This document shows, one piece after another, positions 34,220 through 44,236 of a DNA stretch of 64,000 nt. The stretch's first letter is position 1. Every line of letters begins with the position of its first letter. This stretch comes from an uncultured Helicobacter sp. (GTDB lineage: Bacteria > Campylobacterota > Campylobacteria > Campylobacterales > Helicobacteraceae). The translations under genes and the position numbers were made by a program. The DNA lies in contig CALUTE010000002.1 of NCBI GenBank assembly GCA_944323645.1, positions 81,612 through 145,611 on the forward strand. The letters are read 5' to 3'. Under the pieces are notes generated by a model, which searched no databases, was not told the DNA's origin, and worked only from the letters and a program-made list of their open reading frames with translations.

Positions 34220-34944
34220 TGCAACTTATTAGAGAATACCTAAAAGATATTATTATTTGGGGATTACTTGCCATTGTGCTTGGAAATACAATGTATTATA
34301 TATATCATTCGGATTTTTCTTTAGAAGAAAGTATTATCTCTTTATGGGATACATATGTGGCAGACTGGGGTTATGTAATTTTATTTTTTTGGAGTATCTT
34401 AGAAGGCGAACTTGGGTTAATCTTTGCGGGTATTGCTAGTCACACTGGACATATGAATGTGTGGCTAGCAATTTTTGTGGCTGGCATTGGTGGCTTTGTG
34501 GGCGACCAGATTTATTTTTATATTGGGCGCTTTAACAAAGGATATATCCAACGTCATCTCAATAAGCAAAGACGCAAATTGGCTTTAGCACACTTATTGC
34601 TCCAAAAATATGGTTGGGGTATTATTTTTATCCAACGTTATATGTATGGTATGCGCACAATTATACCGATGAGTATCGGTATCACGCGCTATTCAGCACT
34701 AAAATTTGCCATTATTAACCTCCTTAGTGCTTGGGTATGGGCTGCGATCACTATTTTGTTAGCATGGATGCTTGGCGATGAAATTTTAGAGTTTTTACAA
34801 ATACTCAAAGCACATCCATACATCTTTATTATTTTAGCGATTGCTTTTTTCGTGTTGATTGCGTGGTTTTTCTCATCGCGAACGAAAAAGATCGATAATA
34901 AAATCACCAAACTCCAAAATCAATTAAAGGACAAATATGCTTAA
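34216..34944 (+). CDS. DedA-family membrane protein
   Basis: A polytopic protein (about 242 residues). The conserved DedA region reads EGELGLIFAG, FVGDQIYFYIGR and FIQRYMYGMRTIIPMSIGI. DedA proteins translocate undecaprenyl phosphate or other lipids across the inner membrane. The frame is open from 34129, but the double ATG at 34216/34219 overlapping the apt stop is the likely start. The position after apt is as in H. pylori. Confidence 0.9.
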   Translation: MMQLIREYLKDIIIWGLLAIVLGNTMYYIYHSDFSLEESIISLWDTYVADWGYVILFFWSILEGELGLIFAGIASHTGHMNVWLAIFVAGIGGFVGDQIYFYIGRFNKGYIQRHLNKQRRKLALAHLLLQKYGWGIIFIQRYMYGMRTIIPMSIGITRYSALKFAIINLLSAWVWAAITILLAWMLGDEILEFLQILKAHPYIFIILAIAFFVLIAWFFSSRTKKIDNKITKLQNQLKDKYA

Positions 34945-36433
34945 AGTTACACTTCACACAAGTACTTTTGACGCTTTAAAAGCTGATATTACAATTGTTT
35001 TAGTTGTTGGTAAAAACCTAAAACACCACTGGATAGATTCTGGGTTTCTTGAAACATTTGGTTTTGAGTGTAAGGCGCCTTTTCTTGACCAAAATAATAG
35101 AGTTTTATATATCCCATTAGACACACTTGATGCAGAATCTATGCGAGAAGCTGGGGCATTAGCTGTGCGCACTCTTAATGCCTATCCATTTAAAAAAGCC
35201 AAGATAGGAATCTATGAGGATTCTATGGATAAGCCAACCTTTATGCCAGCATTTATTCTTGGAGCTCTACTTGGGGAGTATTGTTTTGATACTTTTAAAT
35301 CTAAAAAACAATCCAAATCCTTGAGTGAATTATGCATAAGCAGCGAATCCTATACCACGAAGACTTTGCAAAACACCACCGCATTGCAAGTTGAAATAGA
35401 TATGATAAAAATTTTATCAGAATCCATTAATCTTGTACGTGATCTTATCAATACCCCGCCTCAAATCGCCACACCAAAATATCTTGCGAGTCAGTCAGAG
35501 AAGGTTGCCAAAAAGGTTGGGCTTAAATGCAAGATTTTAAAAAAACAAGATCTCAAAAAAGAAAAAATGGGTGCATATCTTGCAGTTGCTAGGGCTTCAA
35601 ATAAAGCTCCAAGACTTATCCATTTAAGCTACAAACCAAAAGAAAAAAGTACAACTACACTTCCAAAAATTGTACTTGTTGGTAAGGGACTTACGTATGA
35701 TAGCGGAGGGCTAAGTCTTAAACCGAGTGATTATATGACGACGATGAAAGCCGATAAAAGTGGTGGATGTGCGGTGCTTGGGATTATGAATGCAATAGCG
35801 CAGCTTAAACTACAAGTTGAAGTAGAGGGAATTATTGGTGCTAGTGAAAATATGATAGGTGGCAATGCCTATAAACCTGATGATGTGCTATTTTCACGTG
35901 AAGGAAAAACGATAGAAGTACGTAATACAGACGCAGAGGGGCGACTTGTTTTGTGTGATTGTTTAAGCTATGCGCAAGATTTAAAACCAGATATACTCAT
36001 TGATTTTGCCACTTTAACAGGGGCTTGTGTGGTTGGACTTGGTGAATATACAAGTGGCATTATGGGCTACAATGAAGCGCTGAAGTGTGCTTTTGAAAAA
36101 AGTGCGTTAGATTCTGGTGAGTTAGTTGCACGACTTCCTTTTAATCGCCACATACGCAAACTAATAGAATCTAAAATCGCTGATGTGTGTAATATTTCCT
36201 CATCGCGCTATGGCGGTGCAATAAGTGCTGGAATGTTTCTTGGTGAGTTTATTCGTGAAGAATATAAAGATAAGTGGCTACATATTGATATTGCTGGACC
36301 AGCTTTTGTTGAACGCGAATGGGATATTAATCCTTATGGCGCAAGTGGTGCTGGTGTACGCGCAGGTGTGCAGTTTATTGTTGATTTTTTAGCGACTACA
36401 AAAAAACCTAAAAAAGATTCTAAAAGGCGATAA
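34937..36433 (+). CDS. pepA: Leucyl aminopeptidase
   Basis: A 498-residue M17 aminopeptidase. Metal- and substrate-binding motifs: LVGKGLTYDSGGLSLKP (Lys, Asp), MKADKSGGCAVLG and NTDAEGRLVLCD. It is cytosolic and hexameric, removing N-terminal residues. It overlaps the dedA end by 8 bases. Confidence 0.95.
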   Translation: MLKVTLHTSTFDALKADITIVLVVGKNLKHHWIDSGFLETFGFECKAPFLDQNNRVLYIPLDTLDAESMREAGALAVRTLNAYPFKKAKIGIYEDSMDKPTFMPAFILGALLGEYCFDTFKSKKQSKSLSELCISSESYTTKTLQNTTALQVEIDMIKILSESINLVRDLINTPPQIATPKYLASQSEKVAKKVGLKCKILKKQDLKKEKMGAYLAVARASNKAPRLIHLSYKPKEKSTTTLPKIVLVGKGLTYDSGGLSLKPSDYMTTMKADKSGGCAVLGIMNAIAQLKLQVEVEGIIGASENMIGGNAYKPDDVLFSREGKTIEVRNTDAEGRLVLCDCLSYAQDLKPDILIDFATLTGACVVGLGEYTSGIMGYNEALKCAFEKSALDSGELVARLPFNRHIRKLIESKIADVCNISSSRYGGAISAGMFLGEFIREEYKDKWLHIDIAGPAFVEREWDINPYGASGAGVRAGVQFIVDFLATTKKPKKDSKRR

Positions 36434-36434
36434 T

Positions 36435-37535
36435 ATGGGGCTTTCTATTGGGATTGTCGGACTTCCAAATGTGGGTAAATCGACTACTTTTAATGCTCTT
36501 ACAAAAGCGCAAAATGCGCAGGCTGCAAACTATCCATTTTGTACAATTGAACCAAACAAAGCAATTGTTGAAGTACCAGATTCTCGCCTAGAAACTCTTG
36601 CCAAAATTGTTGTGCCAAAGCGGATTTTACACTCACAAATTGAGTTTGTTGATATTGCTGGGCTTGTACGTGGAGCGAGCAGGGGCGAGGGGCTAGGTAA
36701 TCAATTTTTAGCCAATATCAAAGAAGCTGATGCGATTTTGCATATTGTGCGTTGTTTTGAAAATGAGGATATTACTCATATCGAGAATCGAATCGATCCA
36801 ATTGGCGATATAGAAATCATTGAATTAGAGCTAATTTTGGCAGATATAGCAAGCCTACAGAAGCGTATAACAAAACTTGAGCGAGAATCTAAAGCTCAAA
36901 AAGGTATAAACACAAGCCTATCTCTTGCGAAGGAATTACTTGAGCACCTAGAGTCCAATAAGCCAGCTAGCAGTTTTACAAAGCGTGATACAGAGGAGTT
37001 TTTTATGCTTGATCGTGAATTGCGCCTGCTTAGTGCAAAAGAAGTTATTTATGGTGCAAATGTCGATGAAGATGCGCTTAATGGGGGTAATGCATTTGTT
37101 GAGCAAGTGTATGAATATGGTAAAAAACGTGGTGCAGAGGTTGTTATGCTTTGCGCTAAGTTAGAAGAAGAAATGGTGGGACTTGATCCAGAGGAATGTA
37201 CCGAGCTCCTTGCTTCCCTTGGTTGTATGGAATCTGGACTCTCTCAAATTATACGTATAGGCTTCAATAAGCTTGGGCTTATTAGTTATTTCACTGCTGG
37301 TGTGCAAGAAGTACGATCTTGGACTATCAAAAATGGCACAAAAGCACCACAGGCAGCAGGGGTGATACACAATGATTTTGAAAAAGGATTTATCCGCGCC
37401 GAAACAATTAGTTATGAGGATTTTGTAAAATTTGGTGGAGAAGCTAAAGCAAAAGAAGCAGGTGCTATGCGTTCAGAAGGCAAAGACTACATTGTTCAAG
37501 ACGGAGATGTTTTGCATTTTCGATTCAATGTCTAA
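36435..37535 (+). CDS. ychF: YchF/Obg-family redox-regulated P-loop ATPase
   Basis: A 366-residue protein: G1 GLPNVGKSTTFNALT, G3 DIAGLVRGASRGEGLG, the YchF NxxE-type nucleotide loop (VMLCAKLEEE), and a C-terminal TGS-like domain (ISYFTAGVQEVRSWTI). It binds the ribosome. It starts one base after the pepA stop and ends the conserved block. Confidence 0.95.
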   Translation: MGLSIGIVGLPNVGKSTTFNALTKAQNAQAANYPFCTIEPNKAIVEVPDSRLETLAKIVVPKRILHSQIEFVDIAGLVRGASRGEGLGNQFLANIKEADAILHIVRCFENEDITHIENRIDPIGDIEIIELELILADIASLQKRITKLERESKAQKGINTSLSLAKELLEHLESNKPASSFTKRDTEEFFMLDRELRLLSAKEVIYGANVDEDALNGGNAFVEQVYEYGKKRGAEVVMLCAKLEEEMVGLDPEECTELLASLGCMESGLSQIIRIGFNKLGLISYFTAGVQEVRSWTIKNGTKAPQAAGVIHNDFEKGFIRAETISYEDFVKFGGEAKAKEAGAMRSEGKDYIVQDGDVLHFRFNV

Positions 37536-37570
37536 AATGTATATAAGTTTTTAAAATGTGACTAAAATTT

Positions 37571-37666
37571 ATGATAATAGAAATTGAGAATCTGCTTATT
37601 GAAAGTATCGTGTTCGTTGTGCTTATTGCAGGACTTTTGGTGTACCGCTGTTTTTTGAAAAAATAA
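37571..37666 (+). CDS. Possible 31-residue membrane peptide
   Basis: ATG at 37571 opens MIIEIENLLIESIVFVVLIA then GLLVYRCFLKK and TAA. The sequence has the look of a single-TM small protein with a basic C-terminal tail. No convincing ribosome site precedes it, so it may be chance. Confidence 0.25.
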   Translation: MIIEIENLLIESIVFVVLIAGLLVYRCFLKK

Positions 37667-37720
37667 GATCCAATAGGGTAGGGCAACCAAAGATCTAGAT
37701 TCTAGACATCAATGGAAAAC

Positions 37721-38218
37721 CTATTGGGTATTTGGTATGTTTGGTTTTAGAAACCATTGTGTTACCCAAATCCAAAGTCGTTTTGCTGGTTTTAACTGTA
37801 TGTTTTTTTGTTGTATGAGATATTGTGCTACTTCTTTGCGCCCAAACATTACTGCAAAACTAAGAGGTGTCATACCAAATCCATTATTTTCATCGATATT
37901 TGCGCCATTTGCTACAAGTAGCTTAACTATTTCAAGATACCCCTTAAAGCACGCTCCAGCTAAAGGTGTTTGCCCTCTATTGTTTTTTTCATCTACACGC
38001 GCTCCGTATTGTAAGAGCATTTGCGCACTCTCTAATGCATTATGGTAGGCGGCAAGCATAAGCAGTGTATCGCCTTTGTGAGTTTTGAGATGGGGGCTAA
38101 GTCCTGCTTGTATCATTGTTGCAAGATTATTGGCTTGGTTGGTACGAGCATACTCAAAAGCTTGGTTGCAAAGCCTAGCAAAATGTTCTTCTTCTTGTGG
38201 TGTTAGCACAGTTTCCAT
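37721..38218 (-). CDS. Ankyrin-repeat protein (catalase partner)
   Basis: A 165-residue protein with about four ankyrin repeats (KGDTLLMLAAYHNALESAQML, NNRGQTPLAGACFKGYLEIV, NGFGMTPLSFAVMFGRKEVA). It has no signal peptide. It sits directly downstream of katA. In Campylobacter jejuni an ankyrin protein beside katA (Cj1386) is needed for full catalase activity through heme supply. The same role is a good inference here. Confidence 0.85.
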   Translation of the reverse strand: METVLTPQEEEHFARLCNQAFEYARTNQANNLATMIQAGLSPHLKTHKGDTLLMLAAYHNALESAQMLLQYGARVDEKNNRGQTPLAGACFKGYLEIVKLLVANGANIDENNGFGMTPLSFAVMFGRKEVAQYLIQQKNIQLKPAKRLWIWVTQWFLKPNIPNTQ

Positions 38219-38246
38219 AATGTTTCCTTTATGCTATTCCTTTTTA

Positions 38247-38279
38247 TTAGCAAATTAAGGGAAAACCCTAATTTGCTAA
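38247..38279. terminator. Hairpin between katA and the ankyrin gene
   Basis: Arms 38247-38261 and 38266-38279 pair over 14 bp with one bulged base and a 4-base loop. It lies just past the katA stop and upstream of the ankyrin gene. It may end or attenuate katA transcription, or stabilise its mRNA. There is no strong T run. Confidence 0.55.
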
Positions 38280-38288
38280 TACATTTGA

Positions 38289-39710
38289 TTACTTAAGTGC
38301 TTGACGGATTCCCTCTGCATAAGCTACATCAACTTTAGCAAAGTGCTCAAGTGCGCGTTCGATAATAGCAGAATCCACACCTTGCATAGAAGCAGCGATG
38401 TTACTAAAAAGTTGAGCTTTTTGGTTTTCATTCATTAAGGCAAAAAGTGCTCGAGGCTGGGTATAAAAATCATCATCTAATGCTTTATAGCGTTGTGCCG
38501 CACCTTCAAGACTTAGATCTGGTTCAAGTGCTGCACTTTGTTCTTTTGGACTTTCATTGATACTATTTGGCTCGTAGTAGGCTGCACCATTTTTGTATGT
38601 ATCGCTATTCATAGCTCCCGCGACATTATAAGTATTTACCTCGCTTAATGCGCGATTTACAGGTAAAAGGTGGTAGTTTGTACCTATGCGATAACGTTGT
38701 GCGTCTGGATAACTAAAGATTCTACCTTGTAACATTTTATCGGGGCTAAACCCAATCCCAGGGACAATATTTGATGGACTAAATGCAGCTTGCTCCACTT
38801 CATTGAAATAATTTTGTACATTTTTATTTAATACCATTTCGCCTATTTCGATAAGAGGAACAGTTTTATGCGGCCACACTTTTGTGAGATCAAAAGGATT
38901 AAACCCAAGTTTATGTGCATCTTTTTCGCTTAGAATTTGCACTTTTAAACTCCAACGAGGAAAATCACCCTTCTGGATAGATTCTACGAGATCTCTTTGA
39001 TGGCTCTCTCTATCTTTGGCTATAATCGCTTCTGCTTGAGCATTTGTCAGGGTTTTTATGCCTTGTTTGGTTTTAAAGTGGAATTTAACCCAAAAACGTT
39101 CGTTTTTATCGTTAATTAGACTGTATGTGTGACTTCCATAGCCATTCATATGTCGATAGCTTGCTGGTATGCCTCTATCGCTCATAAGGATAGTAACTTG
39201 GTGCAAGCTCTCTGGACAAAGACTCCAAAAGTCCCATGCAGCATTATTGCTCCGCAAGTGTGTTCTTGGATCGCGCTTTTGAGTATGAATAAAGTCTGGA
39301 AACTTATAAGGATCACGGATAAAAAACGTTGGAGTATTGTTTCCAACCAAATCCCAATTGCCTTCTCTTGTGTAGAATTTAATCGCAAATCCTCTCACAT
39401 CCCGTTCTGCATCGGCTGCACCAGATTCTCCAGCAACAGTTGAGAAGCGTAAAAGAAGTGGTGTTTTTTCACCCTTTTGCAAAACTTTTGCTTTGGTGTA
39501 TTGTGAAATATCCCCTGTTATTACAAGTTCTCCATATGCTGCACTCCCTTTAGCATGCACTGTTCGCTCGGGGATTCGTTCACGATTTTGGTGGGCAAGC
39601 TTTTCTAGCAAAATATAATCTTGCAAAAGAAGTGGTCCTTGTGCCCCTGCTGTGAGGGAGTTTTGATTATCAGCAACAACATTGCCGAAGTCATTTGTGA
39701 GTTTTTTCAT
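38289..39710 (-). CDS. katA: Catalase
   Basis: A 473-residue clade-3 monofunctional heme catalase. Catalytic His in [16 protein letters not shown], Asn in [16 protein letters not shown], and proximal Tyr in [15 protein letters not shown]. It degrades hydrogen peroxide. AAGGAG precedes the ATG. A TATAAT box and an AT-rich palindrome lie upstream. Confidence 0.97.
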   Translation of the reverse strand: MKKLTNDFGNVVADNQNSLTAGAQGPLLLQDYILLEKLAHQNRERIPERTVHAKGSAAYGELVITGDISQYTKAKVLQKGEKTPLLLRFSTVAGESGAADAERDVRGFAIKFYTREGNWDLVGNNTPTFFIRDPYKFPDFIHTQKRDPRTHLRSNNAAWDFWSLCPESLHQVTILMSDRGIPASYRHMNGYGSHTYSLINDKNERFWVKFHFKTKQGIKTLTNAQAEAIIAKDRESHQRDLVESIQKGDFPRWSLKVQILSEKDAHKLGFNPFDLTKVWPHKTVPLIEIGEMVLNKNVQNYFNEVEQAAFSPSNIVPGIGFSPDKMLQGRIFSYPDAQRYRIGTNYHLLPVNRALSEVNTYNVAGAMNSDTYKNGAAYYEPNSINESPKEQSAALEPDLSLEGAAQRYKALDDDFYTQPRALFALMNENQKAQLFSNIAASMQGVDSAIIERALEHFAKVDVAYAEGIRQALK

Positions 39711-39739
39711 TGTTTCTCCTTGTGATTTAGAATAGAAAT

Positions 39740-39779
39740 ATTATAACATAAAAAAATAACTAAATAATAAAAATTATTA
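39740..39779 (-). promoter_or_regulatory. katA promoter with Fur/PerR-like palindrome
   Basis: TATAAT on the minus strand (39740-39745) lies 29 bases before the katA ATG. TAATAA-AAA-TTATTA at 39765-39779, just upstream of the -10, has the AT-rich dyad form of Fur/PerR-family operators. Peroxide control by PerR is known for Campylobacter katA. Here it is inference. The rest of the gap up to 40007 shows nothing further that I recognise. Confidence 0.4.
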
Positions 39780-40007
39780 ATAAAAATATATGCATCTCGA
39801 GATTAGAATCTGTAAATTAGTGGGATTAGGGATTAGAGGATTCTAGAACCTCATTTGTACCACTTGGTGGCAACCCTTATTTGAAATCTTTTTAAATGCA
39901 ATTCTTTAAGAAGGTTGCATGTCTTATTGCTGCAGAAACGGGTTATAGAATCTATACTACTCATTTAGCCCGTTACAGAATCTAAAAACTTATGACCCAT
40001 GGTTTGA

Positions 40008-41834
40008 TCATTGCTTGATTCCTAGCAGGGTTTCTATCATTCTATCAATGGTTGTAATAACCTTTGCATTTGCTGCATAACCACCTTGAAATTTAATAAG
40101 ATCGACCATTTCCTCATCAATACTTACTTGTGTAATAGAGAGGTGTTCTTTTTTGGTAGCTTCAAAGACGGATTTTTTGGTATCAAGTATGCGCTGTGTT
40201 TCTTCTGTATCGGTAGCGACTTTTCCAGCAGCATATTGGTAAAACTCACTGATTTTCATTGTGGAGGCAATTTTGGTGCGCTTATTATAAAAATCTATTT
40301 TATCATATTGGAGCTGTTGCATCATATTTGCTACATCAAAGTTCCCATTTATAGGTGAAAGCCAAGGACGAATTAGTGTTGGGTCCTTTTCATAATCCCT
40401 ATGTAGTCGCATATCTTTTGCACTATCACCTTGTAAGAATTTGTTGATTCCCATAGCACCAGTAAAATTGGTGCCATTATCTTTGATTCCGACATATAAC
40501 CCATCACCGGGTCGATTGGCTTCTACCACAAATTGCTTTATAACCGGATCGAATTGGGCATGAAAAAAATCATCAAAGTCATTTGTGTCATTATTGTCAT
40601 TGTTATCATCACTATTTCCATTGATGGCGCGTACAATGTCGTGCATTGTTGTGATATTGTCAATATAAATACGTTTTTTAGCAATAACTTCCCCATTGGT
40701 ATTGTAAGCCATAAGGTCAAACGAACCATTTTTGAAATTATAACCAGAATCCATAAGAGCCTGATTGCGCTGGAATGTTACTTCAGTCCCTACTAGAGAA
40801 TGAGAAGCCGACTGCGCATAAATAGCATTTGTTGCCTCCATAAAACCTTGCGCAAACGTATCAAGCAGATCAATGTAACGCTGTATATGCCCCACTTTCG
40901 TTCCATTATAGCCCGTGTTGTATAGATTGATAAGTGATCCAGCTTTGCCTTCATTCATTTTATTTGTAATATCAACATCTTTGAAATCATAAGTTCGATA
41001 ATAAACTCGGTTTAGATGTTCAGCATTGTTTTCTTTTTCAAGTGTTAGTGGGTGGAAGGTATAGCCATCGACAATATTAAAACCTTGAGCAATATTCATG
41101 ACATAGTTTTCGTCGAAGTCTGCATTTCGTGCTTGCATAAGAGAATCTGTTCTGAGATGTCCTTTAAAAACTTTGCCACCAATAATCTCAATAAGGTGAT
41201 ATTCATATTCATCACGCCTATCGCGCAACTCATTGGCTTGTTTGTACTGCTTAGCGTCTTCCATTTCACCTATTTTTTGGTTAATATGAGCAATTTCATA
41301 GCCTAGGCGATTTGCCTCTTTAACAAGAGTTTCTAGATTCTCACTAGCTTGTCGTTGAATGGCAACAAGCTTTAGTCGTGTATCTCGAATATTGCGTGTC
41401 AAAACTTGGGTAGCTTCAGCTAGGACTTGTTTTTGTGCAGCATCTTTTGGGTTTTTGGAAAGATCTTTCCATGCGTTAAAGTATGTCTCTAAATCATTAT
41501 AGATTCCGACTCCATCAACATCAGGAAAATGAGCAGAAATTTCTCGCAAAAAATCAAAACTATTTTGAAAAAACCCTGTTTCTGAACCAGCTTTGGTGTA
41601 TCTATCAAATACAAAATCATCGTGGATTCTTTGAATCGCCTGTACATCTACACCACGCCCCATAATAAGTCCTTGGTGCATCACAAGTGGTCGTTCTGGC
41701 TGGGCTATCACACGCTTGCGGCTATAAAATTCATCACTTGCATTTGAAATATTATTACTCGTTGTATCCACCATAACCTGGTGTGCTTGCAAACCAGTAT
41801 ATGAGGTATTTAGTGTAGTAAGAATACCACCCAT
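40008..41834 (-). CDS. flgK: Flagellar hook-associated protein 1
   Basis: A 608-residue FlgK. The N-terminal rod/hook motif is LNTSYTGLQAHQVMVDTTSNNISNA. The C-terminal amphipathic helix is VSIDEEMVDLIKFQGGYAANAKVITTIDRM. It joins hook and filament and is exported by the flagellar type III system. It lies downstream of flgN-like and flgM genes. Confidence 0.95.
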   Translation of the reverse strand: MGGILTTLNTSYTGLQAHQVMVDTTSNNISNASDEFYSRKRVIAQPERPLVMHQGLIMGRGVDVQAIQRIHDDFVFDRYTKAGSETGFFQNSFDFLREISAHFPDVDGVGIYNDLETYFNAWKDLSKNPKDAAQKQVLAEATQVLTRNIRDTRLKLVAIQRQASENLETLVKEANRLGYEIAHINQKIGEMEDAKQYKQANELRDRRDEYEYHLIEIIGGKVFKGHLRTDSLMQARNADFDENYVMNIAQGFNIVDGYTFHPLTLEKENNAEHLNRVYYRTYDFKDVDITNKMNEGKAGSLINLYNTGYNGTKVGHIQRYIDLLDTFAQGFMEATNAIYAQSASHSLVGTEVTFQRNQALMDSGYNFKNGSFDLMAYNTNGEVIAKKRIYIDNITTMHDIVRAINGNSDDNNDNNDTNDFDDFFHAQFDPVIKQFVVEANRPGDGLYVGIKDNGTNFTGAMGINKFLQGDSAKDMRLHRDYEKDPTLIRPWLSPINGNFDVANMMQQLQYDKIDFYNKRTKIASTMKISEFYQYAAGKVATDTEETQRILDTKKSVFEATKKEHLSITQVSIDEEMVDLIKFQGGYAANAKVITTIDRMIETLLGIKQ

Positions 41835-41846
41835 CCCATACTCCCT

Positions 41847-42287
41847 TTATGCTTCTACTTGCAAAAAGTTTGCTTGTGAGGTGCTGGATACTTTTTTGTT
41901 TTCATTATAGGCTGGAGTATCCTTTGGAATAAGTCTGTCCATAAGCGAAGTAAAAAACTCTGAAACGGCAAACACCATACGTGCATAATCGCTATTAACT
42001 TGTTTAAGCTCGCTTAAGATATTGCGCATATCACCAAATAGATCAATCACTTCTTGGTCAAGAATCTCTTGGATATCCTTGTGTGGTTGTTTTTCTTTGA
42101 TTACTCGGATTTCTTGGTCAATGAGACTCTTTTTTGTCTCAAATTCCTTAATGAGCATATCTTTTTGGATATTGCGTTCAAAGATTTCATTGTGTTCTGC
42201 CTGTTTGATAGCTTCAATATCAAGCTTTGTGTAGGAGATAAGAGTTTGAAGGTCTTGTATAGCACCTTGTAAATATTGTATAAGCAT
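41847..42287 (-). CDS. FlgN-like flagellar export chaperone
   Basis: A 146-residue, almost wholly helical, charged protein (IKQAEHNEIFERNIQKDMLIKE) lying 12 bases upstream of flgK, with the size and position of FlgN, the chaperone of FlgK/FlgL. Sequence similarity alone is weak. Context carries the call. Confidence 0.65.
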   Translation of the reverse strand: MLIQYLQGAIQDLQTLISYTKLDIEAIKQAEHNEIFERNIQKDMLIKEFETKKSLIDQEIRVIKEKQPHKDIQEILDQEVIDLFGDMRNILSELKQVNSDYARMVFAVSEFFTSLMDRLIPKDTPAYNENKKVSSTSQANFLQVEA

Positions 42288-42354
42288 AGCCTAACCTCTT
42301 TTTACTTGTGCTATAAGCTTAGGATCAACCCTAAACTTTAGAACAAGTTTTTTG

Positions 42355-42573
42355 TTAGATGTTAAGCAAATCTAGTGCCATTTTTTCAGAAGTTTTTTGC
42401 AAATCAATTTTATATTCTTTGTTAGCAAGCGATTCTTTGATTTGAGCAATTTTATTTTGTTCAGTGACATCTTGTATGTCTTTACTCTTTTGAGCAAGAA
42501 CTTTGCTTTCTTCTTCTTTGCGAGCTTGCGCGTTTATAACCGGCGTACTATTCTGTCCAATCGCATTAATCAT
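42355..42573 (-). CDS. flgM: Anti-sigma-28 factor
   Basis: A 72-residue protein starting MINAIGQ and ending YKIDLQKTSEKMALDLLNI, the conserved FlgM C-terminal helix that binds FliA. It holds back late flagellar genes until secretion. The H. pylori FlgM is the same length and has the same ends. AAGGAG precedes the ATG. Confidence 0.88.
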   Translation of the reverse strand: MINAIGQNSTPVINAQARKEEESKVLAQKSKDIQDVTEQNKIAQIKESLANKEYKIDLQKTSEKMALDLLNI

Positions 42574-42609
42574 AAAACACTCCTTCTTTTGAGTTACAAC
42601 CTAGAGACT

Positions 42610-42635
42610 ACATCGACATTTTAGTGAAGATTTTA
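42610..42635 (-). promoter_or_regulatory. Candidate sigma-28 promoter of flgM
   Basis: Minus strand TAAA (42632-42635), 16 bases, CGATGT (42610-42615), close to the FliA consensus of Campylobacterota. It lies 37 bases before the flgM ATG. Confidence 0.4.
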
Positions 42636-42652
42636 ACAAATAATAATCCCAC

Positions 42653-42838
42653 TTATTTCATAGCATCTTGAAATTCTTGTTGAAAGGCACTAGGATCTTT
42701 AGCAACTTTTTGAGTCTGGCTATTCTGGAAGAGCGAGACATTTGGATTAATATGGTATGTAAAAATCCCAACAAAAACCATTGCATAACAGAATAAAACA
42801 AAACAAATTGTAGGGAAAATCCACGTCTTTATATCCAT
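42653..42838 (-). CDS. Small single-TM protein
   Basis: A 61-residue protein with one strong TM (TWIFPTICFVLFCYAMVFVGIF split over residues 5-26) and a polar C-terminal tail. An AAGGAG lies upstream but about 11 bases away. It is not recognised and is probably a conserved small membrane protein. Confidence 0.6.
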   Translation of the reverse strand: MDIKTWIFPTICFVLFCYAMVFVGIFTYHINPNVSLFQNSQTQKVAKDPSAFQQEFQDAMK

Positions 42839-42963
42839 TTAGAGATTTACTCCTTAAGCTAGTTCAACTAAATCCCTCCAGTCTTGCTTAAAAACCAAAA
42901 CCCTTTCAATTGGGATTATATAATAAAAATATCAAAAAGATTTTAGTTTTTAAAAAAATCTAC

Positions 42964-42969
42964 TATAAT
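42964..42969 (+). promoter_or_regulatory. -10 box for csd3
   Basis: TATAAT in an AT-rich stretch, 65 bases before the csd3 ATG. Confidence 0.45.
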
Positions 42970-43033
42970 TAAGCATTTCAATTACCCAACAAATTATTAG
43001 ATTTCTGTTTAATTTTAAATAAGGATATTCTTT

Positions 43034-44236
43034 ATGAGACACAAGTCCTTTTCTAGTCCTAGAAATTTTATATACAAGCATTTATTACTAGGACTTAGCC
43101 TATGGCTATGCTATGCAAATAGTAGTTTTGGTGCAGTAGGCGAGCGTCTTAATTGGGAAAGTGGGCTTACACTGCTTGGGTTTTTTGAGCAGAATCTTAT
43201 TCCGCTAAGGCTATACTATAATCTCTCGCCACAAGACAAAGAATTAACTGCAGAAGTAAAGGCTAATGCTACATATTATACATTGCGTAATGAGCAGGGT
43301 GATTTACTCCACGCTCTTATTCCAATCAGTGATAGTGTACAAATGCACATTTATAAAACAAAAAATGACTATAAACTTGATTTTATTCCTATTATATCCT
43401 TTAGCAAACATCAAACACTTGTACTTGCTGTGCAGAATTCGCCTTATCAAGATATTCTTAATGCAACTTCTGATACATTGCTTGCTTCTGAATTTGCTAA
43501 TATTTACCGAAAAAGCCTTTCTTCTCGGACAATGTATATTGGCGATAAGATTGCCATTGTTTTTGAACGCAGCTATAGGCTCGGCAGACCTTTTAGCATT
43601 CCTGATATTCAAGCGAGTATGATAGAAACTGCCAAAAAGCAAAATTTTGTGTTTCTGCATACAAATGGGCATTATTATGATATTAACGGCAAAGAAATGG
43701 CAGGCTTTGTGCTAGAAGTTCCTGTGCAGTACACACGTATTTCCTCGAGATTTTCACATGGTAGGCGACATCCTATCTTAAATATCGTGCGCCCGCATTA
43801 TGGTGTTGATTATGTTGCAAAAACAGGCACACCGATACGTGCAGCAGCCGCTGGAAAGGTTATTTTTGCTGGAGTGCGCGGTGGTTATGGTAAAGTTGTT
43901 GAGATTGCACACGAGGGGGGACTCAAAACACTTTATGCACATATGCAAACAATTAATACACGTAATGGAGCTTATGTAAAAGCAGGTACTATGATTGGCA
44001 GAGTTGGAAGTACTGGTATGAGTACAGGACCACATTTGCATTTTGGTGTTTATAAGTTTAATCAACCTATAAATCCATTGGGTAGAATCCGTACTGCCAA
44101 AAGTGAGCTAAGTGGTAAAGAAAAACAAGAGTTTCTTGCGATAGCAAGAAACTATCAAAATCTTATGGAGATTGCTTTGCAGCAAGCAGATCTCAGTACA
44201 AGCCCATACTTTATCTCAACCAAGGAGGCACAATGA
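43034..44236 (+). CDS. csd3: M23 peptidoglycan endopeptidase/carboxypeptidase
   Basis: A 400-residue protein with an N-terminal signal, an ~220-residue regulatory part and a C-terminal LytM domain: RPHYGVDYVAKTGTP, GYGKVVEIAHEGGLKTLYAHM, GPHLHFGVYKFNQP (zinc HxxxD and HxH). Size and layout match H. pylori Csd3/HdpA, which trims peptidoglycan crosslinks and sets helical shape. The downstream neighbours match too. An 81-bp piece of its 3' end recurs at 47356-47436. Confidence 0.9.
   Translation: MRHKSFSSPRNFIYKHLLLGLSLWLCYANSSFGAVGERLNWESGLTLLGFFEQNLIPLRLYYNLSPQDKELTAEVKANATYYTLRNEQGDLLHALIPISDSVQMHIYKTKNDYKLDFIPIISFSKHQTLVLAVQNSPYQDILNATSDTLLASEFANIYRKSLSSRTMYIGDKIAIVFERSYRLGRPFSIPDIQASMIETAKKQNFVFLHTNGHYYDINGKEMAGFVLEVPVQYTRISSRFSHGRRHPILNIVRPHYGVDYVAKTGTPIRAAAAGKVIFAGVRGGYGKVVEIAHEGGLKTLYAHMQTINTRNGAYVKAGTMIGRVGSTGMSTGPHLHFGVYKFNQPINPLGRIRTAKSELSGKEKQEFLAIARNYQNLMEIALQQADLSTSPYFISTKEAQ

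Noticed and set aside
37670..37728. Terminator formed by CCAATAGG/CCTATTGG
   Set aside because: Arms are 8 bp with a loop over 40 bases; too weak to support.
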